Shown here piece after piece: positions 7,930-15,995 of a stretch of DNA of 17,235 nt; position 1 is the first letter of the stretch; each line of letters opens with the position of its first letter. The stretch spans positions 1 to 17,235 of the forward strand of contig JAQYWI010000119.1 in the NCBI GenBank assembly GCA_030145015.1, in the 5' to 3' direction. Made by a program: the position numbers and the translations under genes. Under the pieces are notes generated by a model, which did not search any database, was not told the DNA's origin, and saw only the letters and a list, made by a program, of their open reading frames with translations. Source of the DNA: Desulfobacterales bacterium (lineage in GTDB: Bacteria > Desulfobacterota > Desulfobacteria > Desulfobacterales > JAHEIW01).

Positions 7930-9912
7930 CTATGCGTCTAATATTTCCCTGATCTTGCGGGAAATCTGCTTTAAATTGAAGGGCTTTTGGATGAATCCGT
8001 TGCAGCCCTGCTGCATTATCTTTGAAGCGCGGCCGTTTAAACTATACCCGCTGGAAAGTAGGATTTTGGCATCGGGCTTAATGGCTTTCAAGCGGTTAAA
8101 CGTTTCGCCGCCGCTCATGTCGGGCATAATCATGTCCAAAATGACCAGTTTCACCTGATCGCGGTTGGCACTAAATATTTTTATGGCTTCCGTGCCGCCG
8201 GGGGCAACTAAAATTTTATAACCCAGTTTTTCAAGCATATCTTTGCCGATATCGGCGACCATCTCCTCGTCGTCAACCAGCAAGATCATTTCAGTCCCGA
8301 CCTCTAACGCTTCAAGAATTGCCTTTTCTTTGATCACCTGCTTTTTGGATCCCGGCAGGTAAATTCTAAAGGTGGTCCCATGTCCTTTTTCACTATATAC
8401 ATTGATAATGCCGTTATGATTCTTAATGATGCCATAGGTGCTGGCCAGGCCTAAACCGGTACCGCGGCCGACGCCTTTGGTGGTAAAAAAGGGCTCAAAT
8501 ATCCTTTCCCGGGTGGCTTTATCCATGCCGGTACCCGTATCCGAGACGGATATGCGAACGTATCTTCCCGGGCTTATCGCATAAGGCTTATCGTAGTCGT
8601 TTTCTTCCAGGGTGACATTTTCAGTTTCGAGGAAGAGGTTTCCGCCGCCCGGCATGGCCTGCCAGGCATTCACGAATAAGTTTAATAACACCTGCTCGAT
8701 TTGTCCCTGGTCGACTTCGACCGACCACAGGTCTTCCTGAAATTTTTTGTGAATGGTAATTTCTTTTTTTGTGCGGCTAAACATGTTCGCACTTTTATGA
8801 ATCAGGTCATTTAAATTGATTGTTTTGACCTGATATTTACCCCCTCTTGCAAATCCTAATATCTGCCGGGTAAGGTCAGAGCCCCGCTTGACGTAACGTT
8901 CCATATTATGTAAAAATTCGCTGTGGGGGTGCTCTTCATCCAAATCCATCAGCATCAGGGAAATGTTGCCCTGGAAGCCCATTAGCAGATTATTAAAATC
9001 ATGCGCAATTCCACCGGCAAGGGTACCGACAGCCTCCATCTTTTGAGCATGCTGTACCTGGGATTCCAGTCTTTTTTTATCTTTTTCCGCCTGGATGCGA
9101 TCGGTGACGTCACGCAGGATTCCTCGAAACCCGCTGGGTTCGTTATCCGAATTGCGCATCAATGATGCGGACACCTCCAATATTTTTTTGGTGCCGTCCT
9201 TTCTGATGATTTCATAATTGGCGATTTTTGCGGGTTCTCCGGTTTTGAAAACCCGATTAAATAGTCGAAACATCTTTTGGGCGGTTGCCGGCGTCGTGTA
9301 TTGCCGGTTGTTCATTCCGATTAACTCCCGGCGGGGATATCCGATTATTTCGCTAACCTGATCGTTAAAAAAAGTGAAGTTTCCGTTAAGGTCCACCTCG
9401 AAATAGCCTTCCTCGATACTCTCAAGGATGTTGCGATAGCGCCTCCCGGATTGTTTCAGCGCTTCTTTGGCTGCTTTGTGTTCGGTTATATCCTCTATGA
9501 GGCCGAGCCAGTATTCCATATGACCGTCATTATCTTTAATGGCAGTGGCCCGCACGATTCCCCACAGGGTATCCCCATTTTTTTTCAAATAGCGTTTTTC
9601 GGTTTGGTAAGAATTTATCCTGCCGTCTCGGGCCTTGCGGCTCAGTTTTCTAGTCTCTTCGCGGTCATCCGGATGCGTGATGTCCATAAAGGTTAACTTT
9701 TTTATTTCTTTCGGGTCGTAGCCGAGCAACCGGAAAAACACATCGTTGGCCTCTAAAATATATCCTTTGGCGTCGGCAATTGCGATGCCAAGCGGTGCAG
9801 CCTCGAAAACAGTTCGAAAACGTTCCTCGCTTAGGCGCAATTCTTCTGCCGCCGGGTGTTCTGCCACGGCTGATTTTAGATCGAATTTTTTTTCGGTTTC
9901 GTGCATTACCAT
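7930..9912 (-). CDS. PAS-PAS hybrid histidine kinase with C-terminal receiver
   Basis: A 660-residue cytoplasmic sensor with no membrane helix. PAS1 lies at about 28-145 (FEAAPLGIAIADAKGYI, ending GLIEDITEHK) and PAS2 at about 158-275 (LESIEEGYFEVDLNG, ending GILRDVTDR). A coiled-coil linker leads to the dimerisation helix with phospho-accepting His304 (GGIAHDFNNLL). The ATPase domain has the N-box NLFVNAW (411-417), DTGTGM (458-463) and GTGLGLA (484-490). The receiver (about 541-658) has Asp547/Asp548, phospho-acceptor Asp593 (LDMIMPDMSG), Ser620 and Lys643, so it looks competent. No DNA-binding output is attached, so a separate partner must carry the signal. No cofactor-binding residue is obvious in either PAS domain. 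A strong promoter lies at 10021-10049. Confidence 0.95.
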   Translation of the reverse strand: MVMHETEKKFDLKSAVAEHPAAEELRLSEERFRTVFEAAPLGIAIADAKGYILEANDVFFRLLGYDPKEIKKLTFMDITHPDDREETRKLSRKARDGRINSYQTEKRYLKKNGDTLWGIVRATAIKDNDGHMEYWLGLIEDITEHKAAKEALKQSGRRYRNILESIEEGYFEVDLNGNFTFFNDQVSEIIGYPRRELIGMNNRQYTTPATAQKMFRLFNRVFKTGEPAKIANYEIIRKDGTKKILEVSASLMRNSDNEPSGFRGILRDVTDRIQAEKDKKRLESQVQHAQKMEAVGTLAGGIAHDFNNLLMGFQGNISLMLMDLDEEHPHSEFLHNMERYVKRGSDLTRQILGFARGGKYQVKTINLNDLIHKSANMFSRTKKEITIHKKFQEDLWSVEVDQGQIEQVLLNLFVNAWQAMPGGGNLFLETENVTLEENDYDKPYAISPGRYVRISVSDTGTGMDKATRERIFEPFFTTKGVGRGTGLGLASTYGIIKNHNGIINVYSEKGHGTTFRIYLPGSKKQVIKEKAILEALEVGTEMILLVDDEEMVADIGKDMLEKLGYKILVAPGGTEAIKIFSANRDQVKLVILDMIMPDMSGGETFNRLKAIKPDAKILLSSGYSLNGRASKIMQQGCNGFIQKPFNLKQISRKIREILDA

Positions 9913-10020
9913 ACCGGCGGTGCCCCGGATTTTTGCATTCGGTGCGGGTGTCTCTCAAGCATCTAATCGAATTATGGTGCATTATCCTTGGTGCGATCAA
10001 ATGCAGAAAAAAGCGAACCG

Positions 10021-10049
10021 ATGCTATCGGAAACCGATTTGTTTGTCAA
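10021..10049 (-). promoter_or_regulatory. Sigma-70 promoter for the hybrid kinase
   Basis: On the minus strand a perfect -35 TTGACA is followed after exactly 17 nt by TAGCAT (4/6 to TATAAT). Transcription would start near 10014, leaving an untranslated leader of about 100 nt before ATG 9912. It lies between a candidate terminator at 10153-10182 and the kinase gene, which supports an independent kinase transcript. Confidence 0.6.
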
Positions 10050-10152
10050 TAAATGCAGAAGGGGGTTGAGGTTGGAATTCGAGCTGCAGATATCAAGAAA
10101 AGCGGAGCGGGTGTTCAGTGTTTTACGTACGTGCTAATCTTTAGTGGTGGTC

Positions 10153-10182
10153 AAAAAACGTTCCGGTATTCAAACGTTTTTT
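10153..10182. terminator. Candidate bidirectional terminator between channel and kinase genes
   Basis: A perfect 10-bp inverted repeat, AAAAAACGTT and AACGTTTTTT, flanks a 10-nt loop. Read on either strand it ends in a run of T. It lies 140 nt beyond the stop of the potassium channel gene. The stem is A/T-rich, so stability is modest. A second small hairpin, TTCCG-TATTT-CGGAA, lies at 10213-10227. Apart from these and the promoter at 10021-10049, the 409-nt gap 9913-10321 shows no gene I can support. Confidence 0.4.
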
Positions 10183-10321
10183 TCTACAACCGTACAAGCG
10201 CTTAGGCCGCACTTCCGTATTTCGGAACATTATTATGGAAAGCGGTATAAAATTAAAAATGATAGACGAAATGTCGGTCAAATCTGTTCGGATCATTTTT
10301 CAGCGCGCCCCCGACGTCAGA

Positions 10322-11314
10322 TCATAAAACTGCGTCCATACGCTTCAGATCTTCTTTCTTGCCGATCACCACAATCACATCGCCGGCTTCGAGTTTTTCA
10401 GAGAATGTTGGGTTGAATACCATATCTCCGGATAGCTTTTTGATGGCAACAATGATGACACCGTAATCTTTCCTCAGATGGCTATCGATCAGGGTTTTGC
10501 CGATCAGGCTGGATTTGTTCCCGATGGTGGCTTCTTCCATCATCAGGCCCAGATGACTGCCCATCATGGCAATATCAATAAAGTCCACCACAGTCGGTTT
10601 TTTAAGCATCTGGGCAATACGCCGCCCGCCAATCAGGTAAGGTGAAACGACCCGTGTCGCCCCGGCTCGAAAAAGCTTACCTTCGTTTTTTTCTTCGGAG
10701 GCTCTGGCCAGTACAAAAACATCCGGACGAAGGCTTTTAGCGGTCATCGTAATAAATACGTTATTGGCATCGGAGTTAACGGCGGTAACTATTCCCTTGG
10801 CTTCCATTATCCCCGCCTGCATCAATGCTTCTTCAGAGGTGGCATCCATGTCCAGATACAGGTATTTTTGAGTTTGGATATACTCGATAACTGACGGATC
10901 CTGTTCGATCACGAGAAAATCTATATTGTCGGCATTCAGCTCGCTGCAGACAATCCGGCCGATGCGCCCGAAACCGCAGATAATAAAATGATTTTTTAGT
11001 CCGGAAACCTGTTTTTGCATCTTTCGCCTCCCGAAAATTTTGACTAGCTCCCCTTCTACCAGGGCTCTGACCAGTACACCGATCGTGTAAGCACCGACAC
11101 TGATGCCCAGGATGATGATGATAACGGTCATGGCGCGCCCGACCTGTGAAAGGGGGATCACCTCCGCAAAACCAACTGTGGAAAGAGTGATGATGGTCAT
11201 ATAAAATGCTTCAAAAAGCGGCATGTGTTCAACGAAATAGTATCCGCAGGTGCCCAGGGCTATTATTCCGATCAACATCAGCAGCGAATACCGCAATTTT
11301 TTCGAATCAATCAT
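10322..11314 (-). CDS. Two-TM potassium channel with RCK (TrkA-N/TrkA-C) domains
   Basis: A 330-residue MthK-like channel subunit. TM1 lies at about 9-29, the pore helix and filter at about 33-55, and TM2 at about 60-82. The RCK N-domain begins with a Rossmann motif ICGFGRIGR (112-120), with acidic Glu137 closing strand 2, and would bind NAD(H) or another nucleotide or ion ligand. A TrkA-C domain covers about 255-330 (IGKTLIDSHLRKDYGVIIVAIKK). The filter reads TVGFAE (46-51) where the consensus is TVGYGD; Phe and Glu substitutions occur in this family, while the Ala in place of the second Gly is less usual. The start ATG has a GGAG only 2 nt upstream, so translation may be weak. It probably conducts K+ in the inner membrane, gated by cytosolic ligand. 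Confidence 0.92.
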   Translation of the reverse strand: MIDSKKLRYSLLMLIGIIALGTCGYYFVEHMPLFEAFYMTIITLSTVGFAEVIPLSQVGRAMTVIIIILGISVGAYTIGVLVRALVEGELVKIFGRRKMQKQVSGLKNHFIICGFGRIGRIVCSELNADNIDFLVIEQDPSVIEYIQTQKYLYLDMDATSEEALMQAGIMEAKGIVTAVNSDANNVFITMTAKSLRPDVFVLARASEEKNEGKLFRAGATRVVSPYLIGGRRIAQMLKKPTVVDFIDIAMMGSHLGLMMEEATIGNKSSLIGKTLIDSHLRKDYGVIIVAIKKLSGDMVFNPTFSEKLEAGDVIVVIGKKEDLKRMDAVL

Positions 11315-11401
11315 GGCTCCAGTAATAGCAGTTACCGCAAAAAAAAATAAAAATAAAACTTTCGCTTCTTATAAAAGATTTCTTACAGAGCGTTTAAAAC
11401 G

Positions 11402-11431
11402 CAGCGGCAGAACCTTTCGGCACTGCCGCTG
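11402..11431 (-). terminator. Candidate intrinsic terminator after the HU gene
   Basis: A GC-rich perfect 9-bp stem, CAGCGGCAG with CTGCCGCTG, closes a 12-nt loop. On the minus strand it is followed by CGTTTTAAACG, a short T-run, about 75 nt after the HU stop codon. A second small inverted repeat (GCGTTT-A-AAACGC, 11390-11402) adjoins it. The short T-run makes efficiency uncertain. Confidence 0.5.
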
Positions 11432-11506
11432 TTATAATGAGATTATTAGATGGTAGATCCTTATTTAAGGGAGTCTTTTAAACGATACGTCAATAGGGTC
11501 TATGGC

Positions 11507-11776
11507 CTAATTGAGAAAATCTTTTAACGTTTTGCTGGCAACAAACTTGGGCGCTTTGGATGCTTTAATTTTTATTTCCTCACCGGTTCTGGGATTTCGC
11601 CCTTTTCGCGCTTTTCTATTTGCGACTTTGAAGGTGCCGAATCCCGCGATGGTGATCGGGCTCCCTTTCTTCATGGCTTTGGGAATGCTTGCAAATACAC
11701 AATTTACGGCGGCCTGCGCTTCCTTTTTAGTGCGGACAACTTTGGCGACTTCGCTGATAAGATCTGCCTTGTTCAT
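11507..11776 (-). CDS. hup: HU family nucleoid DNA-binding protein
   Basis: An 89-residue protein of standard HU length. The N-terminal helical dimerisation part (MNKADLISEVAKVV) precedes GFGTFKV and the DNA-binding arm with the conserved RNPRTGEEI motif, closing with PKFVASKTLKDFLN. HU dimers bend and compact DNA and help replication, recombination and transcription. It resembles HU more than IHF because the arm lacks IHF-type residues and nothing marks it as alpha or beta. A good Shine-Dalgarno (AAAGGAG) precedes ATG 11776. The gene is 37 nt downstream of the zinc-ribbon gene, so both may be on one message that ends at the hairpin 11402-11431. Confidence 0.96.
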   Translation of the reverse strand: MNKADLISEVAKVVRTKKEAQAAVNCVFASIPKAMKKGSPITIAGFGTFKVANRKARKGRNPRTGEEIKIKASKAPKFVASKTLKDFLN

Positions 11777-11813
11777 TTAATTCTCCTTTCGCAAATTTGA
11801 ATTTTAAACCCTC

Positions 11814-11993
11814 TTAAATGCTGTTTTTACAGAGCGGACAATATTTTCGAGGCGTGCCTCTTCCAATCCAATGAAAATTAAGAATGTGACGTTCGCCACA
11901 TTTTGGACAGATGCACTCGACTGCAGTTTTGTCGGGATCCGATCGCTCCCCGAGTTCTTGCTCTATCATATTGAGCTGCATGTCATTTTCCAT
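11814..11993 (-). CDS. Small zinc-ribbon protein
   Basis: A short protein with a C-terminal four-cysteine ribbon: CPKCGERH, then 14 residues (WIGRGTPRKY included), then CPLC. It should bind one zinc ion; the role is unknown, perhaps nucleic-acid or protein binding. The start is uncertain. ATG 11993 (59 residues) has GGGAG 10 nt upstream and is preferred. The frame is open further up, with ATG 12056 (80 residues) and TTG 12071 (85 residues), but neither has a well-placed Shine-Dalgarno and the added segment looks unstructured. It sits between the DksA/TraR-type gene and HU on the same strand, consistent with a small cluster of transcription- and nucleoid-related genes. Confidence 0.65.
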   Translation of the reverse strand: MENDMQLNMIEQELGERSDPDKTAVECICPKCGERHILNFHWIGRGTPRKYCPLCKNSI

Positions 11994-12112
11994 CTCAATT
12001 TTTCTCCCAAACTTCAGGTGTTCGGATGATGACCGCGTGTTATGGCGAATCGCCATGTCAATAGAACACAACCACCCCGATTTATTTTGGGTATCCTCGG
12101 TAAATCTTAAGC

Positions 12113-12139
12113 TTGACAGTCGGAAAATGCAAATATAAT
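12113..12139 (+). promoter_or_regulatory. Consensus-box promoter candidate pointing antisense to the DksA-type gene
   Basis: TTGACA and TATAAT, both perfect sigma-70 hexamers, occur on the plus strand with a 15-nt spacer, which is shorter than the optimal 17. There is no plus-strand gene downstream, so a transcript from about 12146 would run antisense through the end of the DksA/TraR gene at 12163-12525. The short spacer and AT-rich context leave open a chance match. Confidence 0.3.
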
Positions 12140-12162
12140 CTCAGCTAGTTCTGAATGGATAG

Positions 12163-12525
12163 CTAAGCTCCCATCACTTTTTCCAGAGCTTCCTGTTTGG
12201 TTTTACATTTTATGCAGTGCCTGGCAATCGGCCTTGCTTTCAAGCGCGCCAACGTGATTTCTGTACCACAATCTTCACAGATTCCATACTCTCCATTTTC
12301 GATGTCTTCCAGGGAATTGAGAATTTTTTTGATAAGCATGCTTTCGCGGTCCCGGATGCGAAGAGCGGTACCCCTGTCGGATTCAAAAGAGGCACAATCC
12401 ACAAAATCTGCCGAATATGTTTCCCAGTTTAAAAGGCCCTCAACGGTATTACCCGCATGATGCATTAGCTCATTCAGCCAGCTTGTCAGAACATCTTTAA
12501 AATAATTCAATTCGTTTTCTTCCAT
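12163..12525 (-). CDS. DksA/TraR family C4-type zinc finger protein
   Basis: A 120-residue DksA-like protein. A coiled-coil region carries the tip motif DFVDCA (Asp40, Asp43, Ala45), the DxxDxA signature through which DksA acts in the RNA polymerase secondary channel. The zinc finger uses Cys83-x-x-Cys86 and Cys104-x-x-Cys107, with the family stretch GEYGICEDCG and RLKARPIARHCIKC. It probably modulates transcription with ppGpp. It is shorter than E. coli DksA (151 residues) because the N-terminal extension is reduced. The ATG has AAAGGG 9 nt upstream. It lies 83 nt downstream of groEL on the same strand; no clear terminator was recognised between them. Confidence 0.92.
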   Translation of the reverse strand: MEENELNYFKDVLTSWLNELMHHAGNTVEGLLNWETYSADFVDCASFESDRGTALRIRDRESMLIKKILNSLEDIENGEYGICEDCGTEITLARLKARPIARHCIKCKTKQEALEKVMGA

Positions 12526-12608
12526 TTTCAGAAGCCCTTTCTGCTTTTATAACCCTAAAAACCACCATAACCGGTTGCCATTGTGCTGCACCCGGGCAAA
12601 TATTTTTT

Positions 12609-14249
<1,641 letters not shown>

Positions 14250-14537
14250 TTATTCGAGAATGGACAAAATATCGTCCTCACGCATAAAAACGTGTTCAAC
14301 ATTTTCAATCTTAATTTCGGTTCCTGCATATTTGCCGAATAGGATGCGGTCCCCGACCTTTACTTCCAGCGGGATTCGTTTGCCGTCTTTGTCTCTTTTG
14401 CCGGAGCCGACTGCCACCACCTTTCCCCGCTGGGGTTTTTCCTTGGCCGTGTCGGGAATGATGATCCCCCCGGCGCTTTTTTGTTCCTCATCCTCTCTCA
14501 GCACCAGGACTCTGTCATTTAAAGGTTTGAGTTTCAT
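14250..14537 (-). CDS. groS: Co-chaperonin GroES (Hsp10)
   Basis: A 95-residue GroES of standard length, starting [12 protein letters not shown]. It contains the mobile loop ([21 protein letters not shown]) that docks onto GroEL, then [21 protein letters not shown] and a closing EDDILSILE. It caps the GroEL ring as a heptamer. AGGAGG lies 10 nt before the ATG. It is 15 nt upstream of groEL and 23 nt downstream of an unrecognised acidic protein gene. No CIRCE inverted repeat (TTAGCACTC-N9-GAGTGCTAA) was seen immediately upstream, so HrcA control is not evident. Confidence 0.98.
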   Translation of the reverse strand: MKLKPLNDRVLVLREDEEQKSAGGIIIPDTAKEKPQRGKVVAVGSGKRDKDGKRIPLEVKVGDRILFGKYAGTEIKIENVEHVFMREDDILSILE

Positions 14538-14560
14538 TTGATTAAAACCTCCTTTCCAGC

Positions 14561-14749
14561 CTAATTCTTAAAAAGAAAGTCATCTTCTGGAATTGTGTCT
14601 TCAGTATCCGGAATGCTTTCATCATCAAACGGATTCATCTCATCATCATTGGAATAATAAAAGTCGAATCCATATAGATCTTCCCATCTGTATTCCATTA
14701 CGGGATCCAGGGCGAACCTGGAAAGATATTGCCTGTCAGAAGCATTCAT
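14561..14749 (-). CDS. Small highly acidic protein preceding groES (unrecognised)
   Basis: A 62-residue protein I do not recognise. It has 18 Asp/Glu against 4 Arg/Lys. The first half is aromatic ([17 protein letters not shown]) and the second half, about 36-58, is an acidic, probably disordered tail ending DDFLFKN. A strong Shine-Dalgarno, AGGAGG, lies 8 nt before the ATG, and the stop codon of the upstream gene overlaps that motif, which points to real, coupled translation. It lies 23 nt before groES. Its position and charge complement to the neighbouring basic-tailed protein suggest a linked role, perhaps with the chaperonin, but no function can be assigned from the sequence. Confidence 0.7.
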   Translation of the reverse strand: MNASDRQYLSRFALDPVMEYRWEDLYGFDFYYSNDDEMNPFDDESIPDTEDTIPEDDFLFKN

Positions 14750-14761
14750 AGTTCGTTCCTC

Positions 14762-14974
14762 CTAAAGTTCAAAATCATATTTAATTTTATTTCGTAAATC
14801 CCGTTTGCGGTCTTTATGTTTTTTTTCCGTTTTAAAATCCTGTGTTCGGAATTTTTCTTTGCGCCGCATCGGACTGTACTTGGGCGCATTTAAACATAGG
14901 CCGCTATAATCGCCAGATTCATCAAATAAATCTTCTAATTTCGCCGCATTCCAGGAATACGTTTTTTTCCCCAT
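14762..14974 (-). CDS. Small protein with basic tail, first gene of the groESL cluster (unrecognised)
   Basis: A 70-residue protein I do not recognise. The first 30 residues are mixed and acidic (KLEDLFDESGDYSG, one cysteine in GLCLN); residues about 36-66 are strongly basic and polar (RRKEKFRTQDFK, then KKHKDRKRDLRNK), which could bind nucleic acid or an acidic partner. Overall there are 19 Lys/Arg against 12 Asp/Glu. The ATG is preceded by a purine-rich GAGAGAAA, a weak Shine-Dalgarno. Its TAG stop overlaps the Shine-Dalgarno of the next gene, 12 nt upstream of that gene's start. The 83-nt gap upstream (14975-15057) holds no CIRCE and no CCCCAT-type sigma-32 -10 box in the right direction. 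Confidence 0.65.
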   Translation of the reverse strand: MGKKTYSWNAAKLEDLFDESGDYSGLCLNAPKYSPMRRKEKFRTQDFKTEKKHKDRKRDLRNKIKYDFEL

Positions 14975-15057
14975 CAGATTTCTCTCTCAGTCGACTTGAA
15001 TAATTTCCAAGCGCTCAGGTTGTTTGATGCAGACATTTTTAATAACAAAAAAAATGA

Positions 15058-15360
15058 TTAGACCTCTTGCAAATTCGTCACACTATTTTCAGGTGCATCT
15101 TTTATGATCTGAAATTGTCGGACATAGAGGATTGCCCGGCCATTCAGTTGTTCTCTGAGCTTACCCTGAACCTCCACTTTCTTATACATCAGGTTTAATA
15201 ATTCCTTGCCGGCGCCGCTAAAGTCGATCTGATATTCCTTCTGGTCATCCGTATGGATGGCAATTCGGGCCGGCTTGCCCTGTTCGTTCCATCTCGATGG
15301 CATGATAATTCCTGTTATGGGTGGTGGAGCGGATGTCTTTTTGTGTTTTTTGATGCGCAA
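15058..15360 (-). CDS. Cytoplasmic small OB-fold-like protein (unrecognised family)
   Basis: A 100-residue protein without signal peptide. The start is TTG 15360, supported by GAGG 6 nt upstream (GAGGTGAGCT before TTG); the first ATG is 19 codons later and would remove the beginning of the beta-rich domain. The N-terminus is basic and proline-rich (RIKKHKKTSAPPP), followed by a beta-rich domain, ITGII at the start, KKVEVQGKLRE, then ILYVRQFQII. The G-x-L/V, VKV-G and closing VxxFxI pattern is that of small OB-fold domains. It appears distantly related to the secreted protein at 15424-15711. Function unknown. Confidence 0.7.
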   Translation of the reverse strand: MRIKKHKKTSAPPPITGIIMPSRWNEQGKPARIAIHTDDQKEYQIDFSGAGKELLNLMYKKVEVQGKLREQLNGRAILYVRQFQIIKDAPENSVTNLQEV

Positions 15361-15423
15361 AGCTCACCTCGATATTAATTAGTCCTATAGCTCGGTAATG
15401 ATAAAACTATGAAATGGTTATTT

Positions 15424-15711
15424 TTATTCCGGCACAACTTTAAATGACTTCACGTTAATTATTTTCCTATCCTCTTTTTCTTCGACTGTTCCAGTTACCT
15501 TTACTTTTACAGCAATATAGTTAAATACCAATTCATCGCCCATTGCCGTATTGGCAACCTCATAAATTTTATTATCCGCCACGATCTGATAGGTATCATT
15601 CACCTCGCCGACAATGGTAATTTCGGCTGCGAAAACAGGATATACAAAAACACAAAACGTTACAGAAAAGCATAAAAGGATTAAAAATATGATTTTATTT
15701 CGCGCTTGCAT
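15424..15711 (-). CDS. Secreted small OB-fold-like protein
   Basis: A 95-residue protein with a classical signal peptide: Arg4/Lys6, a hydrophobic core to about residue 24, and a cleavage site near VFA-AE (28-29). The mature part of about 67 residues is beta-rich: EITIVGEVNDTYQIV, then ELVFNYIAVKVKVTGTVEE, then KIINVKSFKVV. This resembles periplasmic OB-fold/stress-type small domains, though I cannot name a family. AGGAGG lies 8 nt before ATG 15711. A sigma-54 promoter lies about 65 nt upstream of the start, so expression probably depends on an enhancer-binding activator. The 63-nt gap to the cytoplasmic counterpart downstream shows no terminator, so both may be transcribed together. Confidence 0.8.
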   Translation of the reverse strand: MQARNKIIFLILLCFSVTFCVFVYPVFAAEITIVGEVNDTYQIVADNKIYEVANTAMGDELVFNYIAVKVKVTGTVEEKEDRKIINVKSFKVVPE

Positions 15712-15775
15712 CGAAAAATCCTCCTAAAATTTAATTTTGTTAAAAGTATACACGGACATTATCACGGCCAATATA

Positions 15776-15793
15776 AAGCAATGGTTGTGCCAA
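15776..15793 (-). promoter_or_regulatory. Sigma-54 (RpoN) promoter for the secreted OB-fold gene
   Basis: On the minus strand the sequence TTGGCAC-AACCA-TTGCTT matches the -24/-12 consensus TTGGCAC-N5-TTGCW, with the correct spacing between the GG and GC pairs. Transcription should start near 15767, about 55 nt before ATG 15711. Sigma-54 promoters need an enhancer-binding ATPase; none is encoded in this window. The AT-rich region upstream (15794-15840) could hold the activator site or an IHF/HU bend, but no specific operator was identified. Confidence 0.75.
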
Positions 15794-15937
15794 TTTAATA
15801 ACTTTTTGATATTATTGCTAATATTTATATATTTAGAATGAAACGGGGAACTGCTTGTTCCGAAAACAGCGGTATAACACGAACATGCAGCGGCAATAGG
15901 AGAATTTATTTTCTAAACTTCTGGAATAATTAATAAA

Positions 15938-15964
15938 AAAACCGGAATCCTAAATTCCGGTTTT
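15938..15964 (-). terminator. Strong intrinsic terminator after the glycosyltransferase gene
   Basis: A perfect 11-bp stem, AAAACCGGAAT with ATTCCGGTTTT, closes a 5-nt loop. On the minus strand it ends in TTTTTTTATTA, a good U-tract, 31 nt after the glycosyltransferase stop codon at 15996. It may also work in the other direction (TTTTATATC). The rest of the gap 15712-15937 contains the sigma-54 promoter and AT-rich DNA but no gene I can support. Confidence 0.85.
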
Positions 15965-15995
15965 ATATCAGGTAAGAATTGAAAGTTCCTGTAGG

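Noticed and set aside
10144..10416. Plus-strand ORF of 90 codons in the gap after the potassium channel gene
   Set aside because: Its end runs antisense into the channel's conserved C-terminal domain, it contains the candidate terminator hairpin, and the peptide looks random.
12202..12240. TGGCAATCGGCCTTGC as a second sigma-54 promoter
   Set aside because: Spacing between the GG and GC pairs is one base too long and it lies inside the zinc-finger coding part of the DksA-type gene.
14969..14974. CCCCAT resembling a sigma-32 -10 box near the groESL cluster
   Set aside because: It is on the wrong strand and is merely the complement of the ATGGGG start of the 70-residue gene; no CTTGAA-type box pairs with it.
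14975..15057. Possible CIRCE/HrcA operator upstream of the groESL cluster
   Set aside because: No TTAGCACTC-N9-GAGTGCTAA or close variant was found here or just before groES.
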